A stretch of DNA of 64,000 nucleotides from Parapedobacter composti (GTDB lineage Bacteria; Bacteroidota; Bacteroidia; Sphingobacteriales; Sphingobacteriaceae), in contig NZ_FOLL01000015.1 in NCBI RefSeq assembly GCF_900112315.1, positions 62,001 through 126,000 on the forward strand. Direction: 5' to 3'. Under the pieces are notes generated by a model that was not told the origin of the DNA, ran no database searches, and saw only the letters and a list, made by a program, of their open reading frames with translations. Below, in pieces: positions 18,549-27,835 of this stretch. Each line of letters starts with the position of its first letter. Within the stretch, counting starts at the first letter, position 1. Made by a program: the position numbers and the translations under genes.

Positions 18549-19787
18549 TCACGAAGTGATGGCCAGCAGCCGGTCCCTTACGAGCAGGCAAGCCCCGATG
18601 ATACCGGCTTTATCGCCTAACTGGGAGATGGTCAACTGCGTGTCGTTATTGACCAGGCTGAGTGAATACTTATTGAGTGCGTTTTTGATAGGCAGCTTGA
18701 TGTAGTCACCGGTTGCAGCCAGTGCGCCGCCGAGGATGATGAGCTCGGGATTGAAAAGGTTGACCAGTGTGGCCATGGCTTTCCCAATTTTCTCGCCGGC
18801 CTCGGTGATGAGTTCGATGGCCAGGGTATCGTCGTTGTTGGCCGCTTCGATGATGTCTTCGAGCATGATATCATCGGGGTCAGCACGCTTATTGGTGACG
18901 ATGCTGCTGGCTCCTTGGTTTATCTTTTCTTGGAAAAGGCGGGTGAGCGCTTGTCCAGAAGCTTCTGTTTCCAAACACCCTTTTTTTCCACAGTGACATA
19001 GGATTTCGTTGCTGAACATCGGAATGTGGCCGAGTTCGCCGGCAAAGCCCGATTTGCCATAATACAACTGGCCGTTGACCATGATTCCCATACCGATACC
19101 GTGATCGAGGTTAACAAACAAAACGTTCTTTTCGTCTTTGACGCCGCCGCTGCAAAATTCGCCATAAGCCATTGCCCGGGAATCGTTTTCTAAGTACGTG
19201 TGGATTCCGACGACAGATTCAATGATCTTACTTAGCGGGTCCTCGTGGAAATTAAAAAAACTGTAGCTATAGCCCGTGCGGTAATTGATACGGCCGGTAA
19301 GGTTTACTCCAATGCCCAGGATTTTTTCCCAGGGTACAGCGCTATTGCCAATGAATCCATCGATGGAGGAGCACAGTATATTCAGCGAATCTTCGGTATT
19401 ATTGAGGTGGTACGGAATTTCCATGGAAGCCTTAATGAGATTGCGCTTGAAGTCCATTAGACCGATATTGATGTAAAAATTTTTCACCTCGACACCCACA
19501 AAAAATGCCGAATCGGGTTCTAATCCATACATATTGGGTTTGCGACCGACACCAGAGCCGGTTTTCCCATAATCTTTTGCCAGGCCATCAACGATCAATT
19601 CGTTGACCAGTTCGTTGGCTTTTGGGATACTGATATTTAATGTTTTGCTAAGATCCGTAAGGGTAGTGTTTCCATCATTAGCAAACAGTGTTAAAATACG
19701 TTTTTTTAATTGTACGTTTTTATAAGCTACACCCGACAATTCGGGGCTGTGTAAGTCTTCGAAAAAAGTGGTGCTCTGCTGCGTCAT
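18549..19787 (-). CDS. ROK-family transcriptional repressor (NagC/XylR-like)
   Basis: This is a 412-residue protein with an N-terminal winged helix (residues ~25-85, TDLSKTLNISIPKANELVNE) followed by a ROK sugar-kinase-like domain. The zinc-binding ROK signature GELGHIPMFSNEILCHCGKK then GCLE lies near residues 245-270, and the NLFNPELIILGG and ATP-binding-like DHGIG elements are present. ROK repressors release DNA on binding a sugar or sugar phosphate. It is divergent from the AGE epimerase operon, so it probably controls that locus in response to an amino-sugar or hexose derivative; the ligand is inferred. Confidence 0.9.
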   Translation of the reverse strand: MTQQSTTFFEDLHSPELSGVAYKNVQLKKRILTLFANDGNTTLTDLSKTLNISIPKANELVNELIVDGLAKDYGKTGSGVGRKPNMYGLEPDSAFFVGVEVKNFYINIGLMDFKRNLIKASMEIPYHLNNTEDSLNILCSSIDGFIGNSAVPWEKILGIGVNLTGRINYRTGYSYSFFNFHEDPLSKIIESVVGIHTYLENDSRAMAYGEFCSGGVKDEKNVLFVNLDHGIGMGIMVNGQLYYGKSGFAGELGHIPMFSNEILCHCGKKGCLETEASGQALTRLFQEKINQGASSIVTNKRADPDDIMLEDIIEAANNDDTLAIELITEAGEKIGKAMATLVNLFNPELIILGGALAATGDYIKLPIKNALNKYSLSLVNNDTQLTISQLGDKAGIIGACLLVRDRLLAITS

Positions 19788-19821
19788 TATATTGGGATAT
19801 GCTCAATGGATGTTAGCTAGG

Positions 19822-19829
19822 CAAAGATA
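19822..19829 (-). promoter_or_regulatory. TAnnTTTG -7 box of ROK regulator gene
   Basis: On the minus strand TATCTTTG matches the Bacteroidota -7 consensus TAnnTTTG exactly. TTTT stands 19 bp upstream in place of the -33 TTTG. The position predicts a short leader before the ATG at 19787. Confidence 0.5.
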
Positions 19830-19991
19830 TATATTTTTAAAAAAAATTAAAAATAGCAATGATTCTTGTGTTTGACTGAAATTGTAAGCACAGAATCCCC
19901 CATTTTTATTCCTTTGAACAATCGGATTCCATTATTATATGTAAATAAAATTGATAAAATTAACATATATAAAAAAATAATTTAATAATAA

Positions 19992-20053
19992 TTTGCTTAA
20001 TTTGAAAATATGTTATTATTTAGTGGTGCAATTGGAAACGCTAACAGCCAATT
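19992..20053 (+). promoter_or_regulatory. candidate promoter and inverted repeat of the sugar operon
   Basis: Within the 356-bp AT-rich divergent gap (19788-20143), TTTG at 19992 and TATTTAG at 20017 are spaced like a -33/-7 pair. Just downstream, AATTGG (20030) and CCAATT (20048) form a 6-bp inverted repeat over 12 bp, GGAAACGCTAACAGCC inclusive. This is a reasonable place for the ROK repressor to bind. Nothing else in the gap looks like a gene. Confidence 0.35.
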
Positions 20054-20143
20054 ATACCGAAATAAACAAGGGGTAGGACGAAAATTAAGCAGAAAGAGGC
20101 CAATGGAAAACGTTGATCGTGGCCATTTTATAACTGAGTTACT

Positions 20144-21343
20144 ATGATAGATGCAGAGAATTTAGCGAAACTTTACCGGGATAATCTATTAAGTGATGTA
20201 ATCCCTTTTTGGCAGAGGAATGCCGTAGACTGGACAAATGGCGGATATTTTACCTGTTTGGATCGGAAAGGGAGAGTATATGATACCGATAAGTTTGTAT
20301 GGTTGCAGGCACGTCAAATATGGATGTTTTCCATGCTGTACAATAAGCTCGAAAAACGGCAGGAGTGGTTGGATGTCGCCCTTGCGGGCGCAAAATTTTT
20401 AGAAAAGCATGGCCGAGATGCCGAGGGGAATTGGTATTTCGCACTTAACCGGGAAGGAAAACCTCTTGTTCAACCATACAATATCTTTTCCGACTGTTTT
20501 GCAGCGATGGCGTTCGGTCAGTTGTTCCAAGCAACCGGTCTCAGTAATCACGGGAATCTTGGACGTGATACATTTAATAACATTTTGAAGCGACGTCAGA
20601 ATCCGAAGGGGAAGTATGCGAAGGGCGTGCCGGGCACGCGTAACTTGAAAGACTTTGCATTGCCGATGATTCTTTGCAATCTTGTCCTTGAACTGGAGCA
20701 TCTACTGGATGCCCCCTTGGTTACGGATACCATCCAATATGGTATCAACGAAGTAATGACAACCTTTTACCGCCCCGATGAACGGGTGATTTTAGAGGCG
20801 GTTAACCTGGATGGAAGTTTCTCGGATTCCTTTGAGGGCCGGTTGGTTAATCCGGGGCATGGATTGGAAGCGATGTGGTTTATGATGGATCTGGCGGAGC
20901 GGTCAGGCGATAACGAACTGATGAAAAAGGCCGCAGATATTACCCTGCAACTTATGGAGTACGGGTGGGATCGCACACATGGCGGTATTTTTTACTTTTT
21001 GGATGTCGAACAAAAGCCACTACAGCAATTGGAATGGGACCAAAAGTTATGGTGGGTACACATCGAGGCGCTGATCAGTTTGGCAAAAGGCTATCTACAT
21101 ACCGGCGATGAACGGTTTAGCCAATGGTTTAGTAAGCTACACGACTACACATGGGCACATTTTCCTGATATGGAATTCGGCGAGTGGTATGGCTACCTGA
21201 ATCGCCATGGCGAAGTGCTGTTGCCCTCCAAGGGCGGAAAATGGAAGGGTTGCTTTCACATACCGCGGGGATTGTATCAATTGTGGAAAACAATGGAGGC
21301 AATCGCAGAAAAACAACGACAGCTGATAATTCAGGATAAATAA
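20144..21343 (+). CDS. AGE-family epimerase/isomerase
   Basis: This 399-residue protein is an (alpha/alpha)6-barrel of the N-acylglucosamine 2-epimerase family. Typical segments are KFVWLQARQIWMFSMLYN (near residue 50), GREGKPL-like RLVNPGHGLEAMWFMMDLA (near 235) and the last barrel motif GRHGE-type YLNRHGEVLLPSKGGKWKGC FH near 355, with the conserved catalytic histidines in PGH and FHIPR. Members interconvert N-acetylglucosamine/N-acetylmannosamine, cellobiose or mannose/glucose. First gene of the operon, it ends one base before the MFS gene. With a ROK regulator, an amino-sugar or manno-configured substrate is plausible but not proven. Confidence 0.9.
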   Translation: MIDAENLAKLYRDNLLSDVIPFWQRNAVDWTNGGYFTCLDRKGRVYDTDKFVWLQARQIWMFSMLYNKLEKRQEWLDVALAGAKFLEKHGRDAEGNWYFALNREGKPLVQPYNIFSDCFAAMAFGQLFQATGLSNHGNLGRDTFNNILKRRQNPKGKYAKGVPGTRNLKDFALPMILCNLVLELEHLLDAPLVTDTIQYGINEVMTTFYRPDERVILEAVNLDGSFSDSFEGRLVNPGHGLEAMWFMMDLAERSGDNELMKKAADITLQLMEYGWDRTHGGIFYFLDVEQKPLQQLEWDQKLWWVHIEALISLAKGYLHTGDERFSQWFSKLHDYTWAHFPDMEFGEWYGYLNRHGEVLLPSKGGKWKGCFHIPRGLYQLWKTMEAIAEKQRQLIIQDK

Positions 21344-21344
21344 T

Positions 21345-22589
21345 ATGGCTTTTGTACCCACAGATCAATCCGCGGCCAGCCAAACCGGTGGACAACGTGA
21401 TACACTGGCACTGACCATTTTGGCGGTATTGTATTTCATGATGGGATTCATTACCTGTCTGAATGATACGTTGGTCCCCTTTTTCAAAGCCGGATTTACG
21501 CTAGGGTATGCCGAGTCTTCGTTAGTCCAGTTCTATTTTTTTCTGACATATGCGGTCATGTCCATTCCTGCAGGGAAAATTGTGAACAAAGTAGGTTATA
21601 AGCGGGGAATGGTGATCGGTTTTGCAATTTCTGGCGTGGGCGCCTTTTTGTTCTTGCCTGCTTCATGGTGGCACCAGTACCCGCTTTTTTTGTGTGCACT
21701 ATTCGTTTTGGCAATTGGCATCGTCTTATTGCAGGTTGCCGCCAATCCTTACATCACCTTACTGGGAAAACCCGAAACAGCTTCGTCAAGGCTTACACTG
21801 GTGCAAGGCGTAGGGTCAGTAGGAACGACCGTAGCTCCACTTTTTGGTGCGCATTTTATACTGTCAAGACTTTCTGATTCCGGCGTGTCAAGCGACGCGG
21901 TCAGCATCCCTTATTTAGCTATCGGAGGGGTATTGTTACTAATTGCGGGGGCAGTCTCTTTTTTGTCTTTACCTCAAATCAGCATCGGCTCCCCGTCCGT
22001 AAGCACCGAGGAGAAAATTGCCAGCGGAATATTTTCATTCCGTAACCTTAATTTCGGACTGTTGGGCATTTTTGCTTATGTAGGGGCGGAAGTAGCCATC
22101 GGTACGTTTCTAACCAATTATATCGCCAAGCTGTTGCACATTGAGGAACACGCGGCCAATAGTTACGTTGCATTCTATTGGGGCGGCATGCTCATAGGTA
22201 GACTGGTCGGTTCGCTGCTGCTGAAAATCGTCAGGCCACAGGTATTACTGGCCTACGTCGCCATCACTTCAATTGTGTTGATCGGGACTTCCATTGGTTC
22301 AGGCGGCTACTTTGCGGTTTGGACAATGATCGCAGTAGGATTATGCAACTCAGTCATGTTTGCCATTATATTTTCTTTGTCAATCAAAGGTTTGGGTGGC
22401 TATACTACCCAAGCGTCGGGCCTGCTTTCAACTGCTATTGTCGGTGGTGCGGTAGTGCCTTATCTGCAAGGTGTGCTGATAGATAACTATGGATGGACGA
22501 TTGCATTTATACTGCCCATACTATGTTATGCTTATCTCTGCTTTTATGCCGGATACGGGCATCGATCAACACACGCGTTGATGGAATAA
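21345..22589 (+). CDS. MFS sugar transporter (FucP/GluP-like)
   Basis: This is a 414-residue twelve-helix major facilitator protein. The opening FMMGFITCLNDTLVPFFKAG is the FucP/GluP-family signature of Bacteroidota hexose:proton symporters. VQFYFFLTYAVMSIPAGKIV and the loop GYKRGMVIG follow, and the second half opens with FGLLGIFAYVGAEVAIGTFL. It would import the monosaccharide released or epimerised by the operon into the cytoplasm. The start overlaps the epimerase stop region (TAATATG), indicating translational coupling. Confidence 0.9.
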   Translation: MAFVPTDQSAASQTGGQRDTLALTILAVLYFMMGFITCLNDTLVPFFKAGFTLGYAESSLVQFYFFLTYAVMSIPAGKIVNKVGYKRGMVIGFAISGVGAFLFLPASWWHQYPLFLCALFVLAIGIVLLQVAANPYITLLGKPETASSRLTLVQGVGSVGTTVAPLFGAHFILSRLSDSGVSSDAVSIPYLAIGGVLLLIAGAVSFLSLPQISIGSPSVSTEEKIASGIFSFRNLNFGLLGIFAYVGAEVAIGTFLTNYIAKLLHIEEHAANSYVAFYWGGMLIGRLVGSLLLKIVRPQVLLAYVAITSIVLIGTSIGSGGYFAVWTMIAVGLCNSVMFAIIFSLSIKGLGGYTTQASGLLSTAIVGGAVVPYLQGVLIDNYGWTIAFILPILCYAYLCFYAGYGHRSTHALME

Positions 22590-22677
22590 TCAATCACAAT
22601 AAAATAGCTATATGTAGAATCCAACCTGTCGAAATCTAAAACGAACGAATCCAATCAGTAAAAAACTTATTAACAGT

Positions 22678-25600
22678 ATGAAAAAAAAGTACCATCTTTT
22701 AATCTTATTCATGAGCTCGCTATTACGGTTGACACGGGCGAAATGGCTATTCGGCTTTGCGATTTTCTTGTTGCCTTGCTGCCAGACGCTCTATGGGGCC
22801 GAGCATGCTTTCTATCAAAGGCAAATCAAAGGGATTGTTGTCGACTCCAATCAGGTGGCGTTGGCGGGTGCGTCCGTTACCATCAAAGGGACAAGTGTGG
22901 GGACCCAAACAGACAAAAACGGGGCATTTGCTTTTCCTGACATTGGCAATGAGGTAGTGCTTGTTGTTTCGTATACCGGTTACGTCACGCAGGAAGTTCC
23001 GGTTACGCAATCCGATCTGGTCATTGTATTAAAGGAAGATCAATCAGAGCTCGGCGAGGTGGTTGTTGTCGCATTCGGTACACAGAAGAAAACGGATATG
23101 GTGGGATCGGTCACTTCTGTCAAACCTTCAAACCTGCGTGTACCGTCGAGCAATTTAACGACGGCTCTCGCCGGCCAGGCAGCAGGCATCATCGCCTACC
23201 AACGCAGCGGTGAACCGGGCCAGGATAATGCCGATTTCTTTATCCGGGGAGTCACTTCATTCGGCACCGGTAAGGTGGACCCGCTGATTCTGATCGACGG
23301 CGTAGAACTCAGTGTAACGGAACTGGCCCGCCTCCGGCCCGATGACATCGAGAGTTTTTCCATTATGAAGGATGCGACATCGACGGCGCTCTACGGCGCC
23401 AGAGGTGCCAACGGGGTGATTTTCGTAACCACTAAACAGGGAAAGGAAAGTACCGCATCGATATTCTTCCGTGCGGAAAGTTCGCTCTCAGCGCCGACCC
23501 GGAACATCGAACTTGCCGATCCGGTAACGTTTATGAGGCTTTACAACGAAGCACAATATGCGCGGAACCCATTTGATGAACCGCTTTATAGCTCGGAAAA
23601 GATCGATATGACGGCAGAAGGGGTCAGCCCCGTGATTTTTCCTGCGGTTGATTGGCGGAAAGCGCTGTTCAAGGACCAGACGATCAATCACCGCTATAAC
23701 CTGAACGTTTCCGGCGGCGGCAAAGTGGCCCGTTATTATGTAGCGGGATCATTTGCACAGGATAATGGTGTGCTCCGCGTAGACCCCGTTAATAACTTCA
23801 ATAACAACATCGATCTCAAAAGCTATACATTGCGGGCCAACGTCAACATCAATTTAACCAAATCAACGGAGTTGATCGTGCGGTTAAACGGAAACTTTGA
23901 CGACTATACGGGGCCGATTCAGGGAGGTGGCGAAATTTATAACACGGTGATCCGCACCAGCCCCGTTGATTTCCTGCCCTATTATCCCAAAAATGAAGAA
24001 CATCAGCATGTACAGCACATCATGTTTGGCGGTGTGTCTGGTAGGGCATTCCTGAACCCTTACGCGGATATGGTCAAGGGATATAAAGATTACAACCGAT
24101 CCCTGATGATGGCCCAGTTGGAATTGAAGCAGGACTTAGCTTTCCTTACAGAAGGCCTGACATTCCGGACCATGTTTAATACCAACCGGATCTCGCGTTT
24201 TGACATTGAACGGGCCTATAAGCCGTTTTTCTACCAATTGGAATCATACGACAAACGGACACTGGATTATTCCATTGGCGTTTTCAACGAAACCGCCGGT
24301 GAGGAGTTCCTGAGTTTCACGCTAAATCCGGATCTTCGGGAGCAGCAAAGCGTCTTTTACATGGAATCGGCGCTGAATTATAACCGTGCCTTTGCCGAGC
24401 GCCACAATCTGAGCGGTATGCTCGTTTCTATCATGCGGTCTGGTATGGATGCGCGGGCAGGTAGCTTGCAGCTCTCGTTGCCGTCGCGGAATTTCGGCGT
24501 TTCGGGACGGGCAACCTACGCGTACGACAGCCGGTATTTCGCAGAGTTCAATTTTGGCTACAATGGTTCCGAACGGTTCTATGAAGACAAACGTTTTGGA
24601 TTTTTCCCTTCATTCGGGGTGGCGTGGACCCTTTCCAATGAACGGTTCTGGCAAACGCTGAAAGATAAAATCACCAATTTACGCCTGCGTGCAACATACG
24701 GGCTGGTGGGAAATGATGCCATTGGTTCTGCCACAGACCGTTTCTTCTACCTTTCAAATGTGGAGATGAATGCCGCAAACCGGGGATTCTCTTTCGGTAG
24801 GGAATCCGGAAGAACGTTGACCGGTATCGACATCACCCGGTATTCCAACACCGACATTACCTGGGAGAAGTCCTATAAGACGAATCTGGCACTGGAACTC
24901 GGGCTGTTCAATGAGATAACCATCCAAGCCGATTATTTCAGGGAAAGACGTACAAAGATCCTGATGGACCGCGCGGATATCCCGTCTACCATGGGACTGA
25001 CCGCACCCGTAAGGGCCAATGTGGGAGAAGCGGAAGGCCAGGGGATTGATGTTTCCGTTGATTATGCCCATAGTTTTTCCAACGGGATATGGATGCAGGC
25101 ACGTGGAAATTTCACGTATGCAACCAACAAGTACCTGACATACGAAGAGCCGCTGTATGAAAGAGAATGGTGGAAATCCCGGATCGGCTATCCGCTCAGC
25201 CAACAATGGGGGTACATCGCCGAGCGGTTGTTTGTAGACGACAATGAAGTGAGAAACTCCCCCGCCCAGAATTTCGGTACAACGAATGTTGCGGGTGACA
25301 TCAAGTACAAAGATGTCAACGGTGATGGGGAAATCACCGCTTTGGACATGGTGCCGATCGGCTATCCGACGGTTCCGGAAATTATTTACGGCGGCGGTTT
25401 TTCCATCGGATTCAAGGGGTTTGACCTTTCGGCGTTTTTCCAGGGGTCGGCTTACTCTTCTTTTTGGACCGGTGGCACGGTTTACGACGCCGCTACGGGA
25501 GGATACGTAACCGGGCCGTCCAATGTCCAGCCGTTTGTTGGCGGGAAGCAAATTATCAAAGCGTTTGCGGATAGCCATTATTCCTCGGAAAATCCGGATT

Positions 25601-25893
25601 TATATGCCCGTTGGCCAAGGTTTAGCACCGAGACTCAACTGAACAATATGCAGCCCAGCACCTGGTGGTTGAATGACGGTGCGTTCGTGCGGCTGAAACA
25701 GGCGGAGTTTGGATATACGCTTCCGCAGAATGTAGCAGAGAAGATGTATATGAAAAATCTGCGGATTTACCTCAGTGGTACTAACCTCTTGTTGTTGAGC
25801 GGCTTCAAGTTATGGGATGTTGAGATGGGAGGCAACGGGTTGGGCTATCCGCTCCAGCGCGTTTATAACCTGGGTGTTAATCTAACTTTTTAG
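22678..25893 (+). CDS. SusC/RagA-type TonB-dependent outer-membrane transporter
   Basis: This is a 1071-residue SusC homologue. A signal-like N-terminus is followed by a CarboxypepD_reg-like domain (IKGIVVDSNQVALAGASVTI), the TonB-box-like ELGEVVVVAFGTQKK near residue 125, and the plug (STALYGARGANGVIFVTTKQ). A long beta-barrel ends in the aromatic LGVNLTF. There is no STN domain, so unlike the relic at 44426 it should not signal through FecR. It forms an outer-membrane import complex with the SusD at 25905 for an oligosaccharide or glycan fragment. The gene is complete. Confidence 0.95.
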   Translation: MKKKYHLLILFMSSLLRLTRAKWLFGFAIFLLPCCQTLYGAEHAFYQRQIKGIVVDSNQVALAGASVTIKGTSVGTQTDKNGAFAFPDIGNEVVLVVSYTGYVTQEVPVTQSDLVIVLKEDQSELGEVVVVAFGTQKKTDMVGSVTSVKPSNLRVPSSNLTTALAGQAAGIIAYQRSGEPGQDNADFFIRGVTSFGTGKVDPLILIDGVELSVTELARLRPDDIESFSIMKDATSTALYGARGANGVIFVTTKQGKESTASIFFRAESSLSAPTRNIELADPVTFMRLYNEAQYARNPFDEPLYSSEKIDMTAEGVSPVIFPAVDWRKALFKDQTINHRYNLNVSGGGKVARYYVAGSFAQDNGVLRVDPVNNFNNNIDLKSYTLRANVNINLTKSTELIVRLNGNFDDYTGPIQGGGEIYNTVIRTSPVDFLPYYPKNEEHQHVQHIMFGGVSGRAFLNPYADMVKGYKDYNRSLMMAQLELKQDLAFLTEGLTFRTMFNTNRISRFDIERAYKPFFYQLESYDKRTLDYSIGVFNETAGEEFLSFTLNPDLREQQSVFYMESALNYNRAFAERHNLSGMLVSIMRSGMDARAGSLQLSLPSRNFGVSGRATYAYDSRYFAEFNFGYNGSERFYEDKRFGFFPSFGVAWTLSNERFWQTLKDKITNLRLRATYGLVGNDAIGSATDRFFYLSNVEMNAANRGFSFGRESGRTLTGIDITRYSNTDITWEKSYKTNLALELGLFNEITIQADYFRERRTKILMDRADIPSTMGLTAPVRANVGEAEGQGIDVSVDYAHSFSNGIWMQARGNFTYATNKYLTYEEPLYEREWWKSRIGYPLSQQWGYIAERLFVDDNEVRNSPAQNFGTTNVAGDIKYKDVNGDGEITALDMVPIGYPTVPEIIYGGGFSIGFKGFDLSAFFQGSAYSSFWTGGTVYDAATGGYVTGPSNVQPFVGGKQIIKAFADSHYSSENPDLYARWPRFSTETQLNNMQPSTWWLNDGAFVRLKQAEFGYTLPQNVAEKMYMKNLRIYLSGTNLLLLSGFKLWDVEMGGNGLGYPLQRVYNLGVNLTF

Positions 25894-25904
25894 CATAGAA
25901 AGTA

Positions 25905-27803
25905 ATGAAGATCTTTAAGTCAATTATATGTGGGTTGGTGATGTGCCTGACCGTCTCCTGCCAAAAATACCTCGATATCGTTCCCGATAATGTCGCGACT
26001 GTGGAATACGCTTTCCGCATGCGAGTCACGGCAGAGAAGTATTTGTTTACGTGTTATTCTTTTCTTCCGAAAATGGGAGATATGTACCAAAACCCCGGCA
26101 TGTTCGGTGGCGACGAGCTATGGCTCTCAGCAGACAAAACCTGGTGGTCCAATTGGGTGGTTGCATTGGGCAACCAGAATGTAAACAATCCGGTGTTGGA
26201 CTATTGGAACGGAGCGAATGCCGCAACAGCACTGTGGATGGGGATCAGTCAGTGCAATATTTTTCTGGAGAATATCCAGCAGGTGCCGGATATGGATGAT
26301 CGCGAGAAAGCGCAATGGGCGGCAGAAGTGAAATTTCTGAAGGCATATTACCACTTTTTCCTGCTACGTATGTATGGGCCGATTCCGATCATTGACAAAA
26401 ATCTGCCTATTTCCGCCTCGGGAGAAGAAGTACGTATTTCGCGTAAGCCCATCGACGAGGTGTTTGATTACATTGTGAACCTGATCGACGAATTGGCACC
26501 GGATTTACCCAATGCGGTCCGCGATGAAAATTCGGAACTTGGCCGGATTACGAAACCTATTGCCCTGGGTATGAAAGCTAAAATACTGGTTTACGCCGCC
26601 AGCCCACTTTTCAATGGAAATGCGGATTACGAAGGCTTTGCCAACTCCGATGGTACGCCGTTGTTTAATACAGTTTACAGCGCACAAAAATGGGAAAAGG
26701 CCGCCGCAGCTTGTAAGGAGGCGATCGATTTGTGCCATTCATTGGGCTACGACTTGTTCGATTTTGAAGGAAGTCAGCAAACCAGGAATATTTCGGAAGA
26801 AACACGGCTTCATCTGAATGCCAGAGGTACCCTTACCGAACGGTGGAACCCGGAAATTATCTGGGCCAACACCGGCAGCACTACCCGCGAGCTGCAGGTA
26901 TGGGCTGCTCCGCGTGTGCTTGAAGCATCCCATATCGGAAATCAGGAACCCAATGGCAGTATTGGTGTAACGATGAAAGTGGTCAATCTGTTTTACTCAA
27001 AGAACGGGGTGCCAATCGATGAGGATACTGAATTCGGTTATGTGGAGCGCTTTGCATTACGGACGAGTACCGCAGAGGACAAATACCGGATCAAGGAAGG
27101 GTATACCACATCCCGGCTCAACTTCGACCGCGAACCCCGCTTCTACGGAACGTTAGGATTTGATGGTGGCGTTTGGTATGGCCAGGGGCGGTTTGACGAT
27201 GAAGACCCTTATTACCTTCAGATCAAAAAAGAACAGATCGGGGGTAAGGTACAGGTAGGATGGCATTCCGTAACGGGCTATTATGCAAAAAAATGGATCA
27301 ATTATACTAATACCTCGGTAAATACCGGAACGTACACTACGGTCAATTGGCCATGGGTCATGCTGCGATTGGGCGACCTCTACTTGCTTTACGCCGAAGC
27401 GTTGAACGAATTGAATGGCTCGAATGACGAGAGTATTCGTTTTCTGGACCTGATCCGGGCTAAAGCTGGATTGGAGGGCGTGGTTGAATCCTGGACAGCG
27501 CATTCCCGGAACCCGAATAAGTACACGACTGCCGAGGGGTTGCAGGAAATCATTCGCCATGAGCGGGGTATCGAACTGGCATTAGAGGGCGAACGTTTCT
27601 GGGACTTGCGTAGGTGGAAAACGGCGCCGGAAGAATTGAATCAGCCGATATCTGGGTGGGACGTCGACCAGGTTACAGCGGAGGCCTATTACCGGGAGCG
27701 GGTGCTGTATAACCAGACTTTTGCGCTAAAGGATTATTTCTGGCCGATTCGCGAAAACGACTTGATCGTGAATAAAAATTTGGTCCAGAATCCGGGATGG
27801 TAA
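25905..27803 (+). CDS. SusD/RagB-type surface glycan-binding lipoprotein
   Basis: This 632-residue lipoprotein (lipobox LTVSC near residue 19) has the SusD core: an N-terminal TPR-like region (AAEVKFLKAYYHFFLLRMYG), the SusD-typical LRLGDLYLLYAEALNELNG and the C-terminal HERGIELALEGERFWDLRRW. It starts 11 bp after susC and would cap the SusC pore, delivering ligand. Its sequence gives no direct clue to the glycan. Confidence 0.95.
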   Translation: MKIFKSIICGLVMCLTVSCQKYLDIVPDNVATVEYAFRMRVTAEKYLFTCYSFLPKMGDMYQNPGMFGGDELWLSADKTWWSNWVVALGNQNVNNPVLDYWNGANAATALWMGISQCNIFLENIQQVPDMDDREKAQWAAEVKFLKAYYHFFLLRMYGPIPIIDKNLPISASGEEVRISRKPIDEVFDYIVNLIDELAPDLPNAVRDENSELGRITKPIALGMKAKILVYAASPLFNGNADYEGFANSDGTPLFNTVYSAQKWEKAAAACKEAIDLCHSLGYDLFDFEGSQQTRNISEETRLHLNARGTLTERWNPEIIWANTGSTTRELQVWAAPRVLEASHIGNQEPNGSIGVTMKVVNLFYSKNGVPIDEDTEFGYVERFALRTSTAEDKYRIKEGYTTSRLNFDREPRFYGTLGFDGGVWYGQGRFDDEDPYYLQIKKEQIGGKVQVGWHSVTGYYAKKWINYTNTSVNTGTYTTVNWPWVMLRLGDLYLLYAEALNELNGSNDESIRFLDLIRAKAGLEGVVESWTAHSRNPNKYTTAEGLQEIIRHERGIELALEGERFWDLRRWKTAPEELNQPISGWDVDQVTAEAYYRERVLYNQTFALKDYFWPIRENDLIVNKNLVQNPGW

Positions 27804-27835
27804 CTAGTTATATGAGACTTAAAAAAGATATTCCA

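Noticed and set aside
19840-20030. AT-rich stretch considered as a replication origin
   Set aside because: No DnaA-box cluster or origin-type genes are nearby; it is a divergent promoter region of a regulator and its operon.
24754-25578. 274-codon frame antisense to the SusC barrel
   Set aside because: The SusC frame is complete and continuous; the antisense product has no domain signature or plausible start region.
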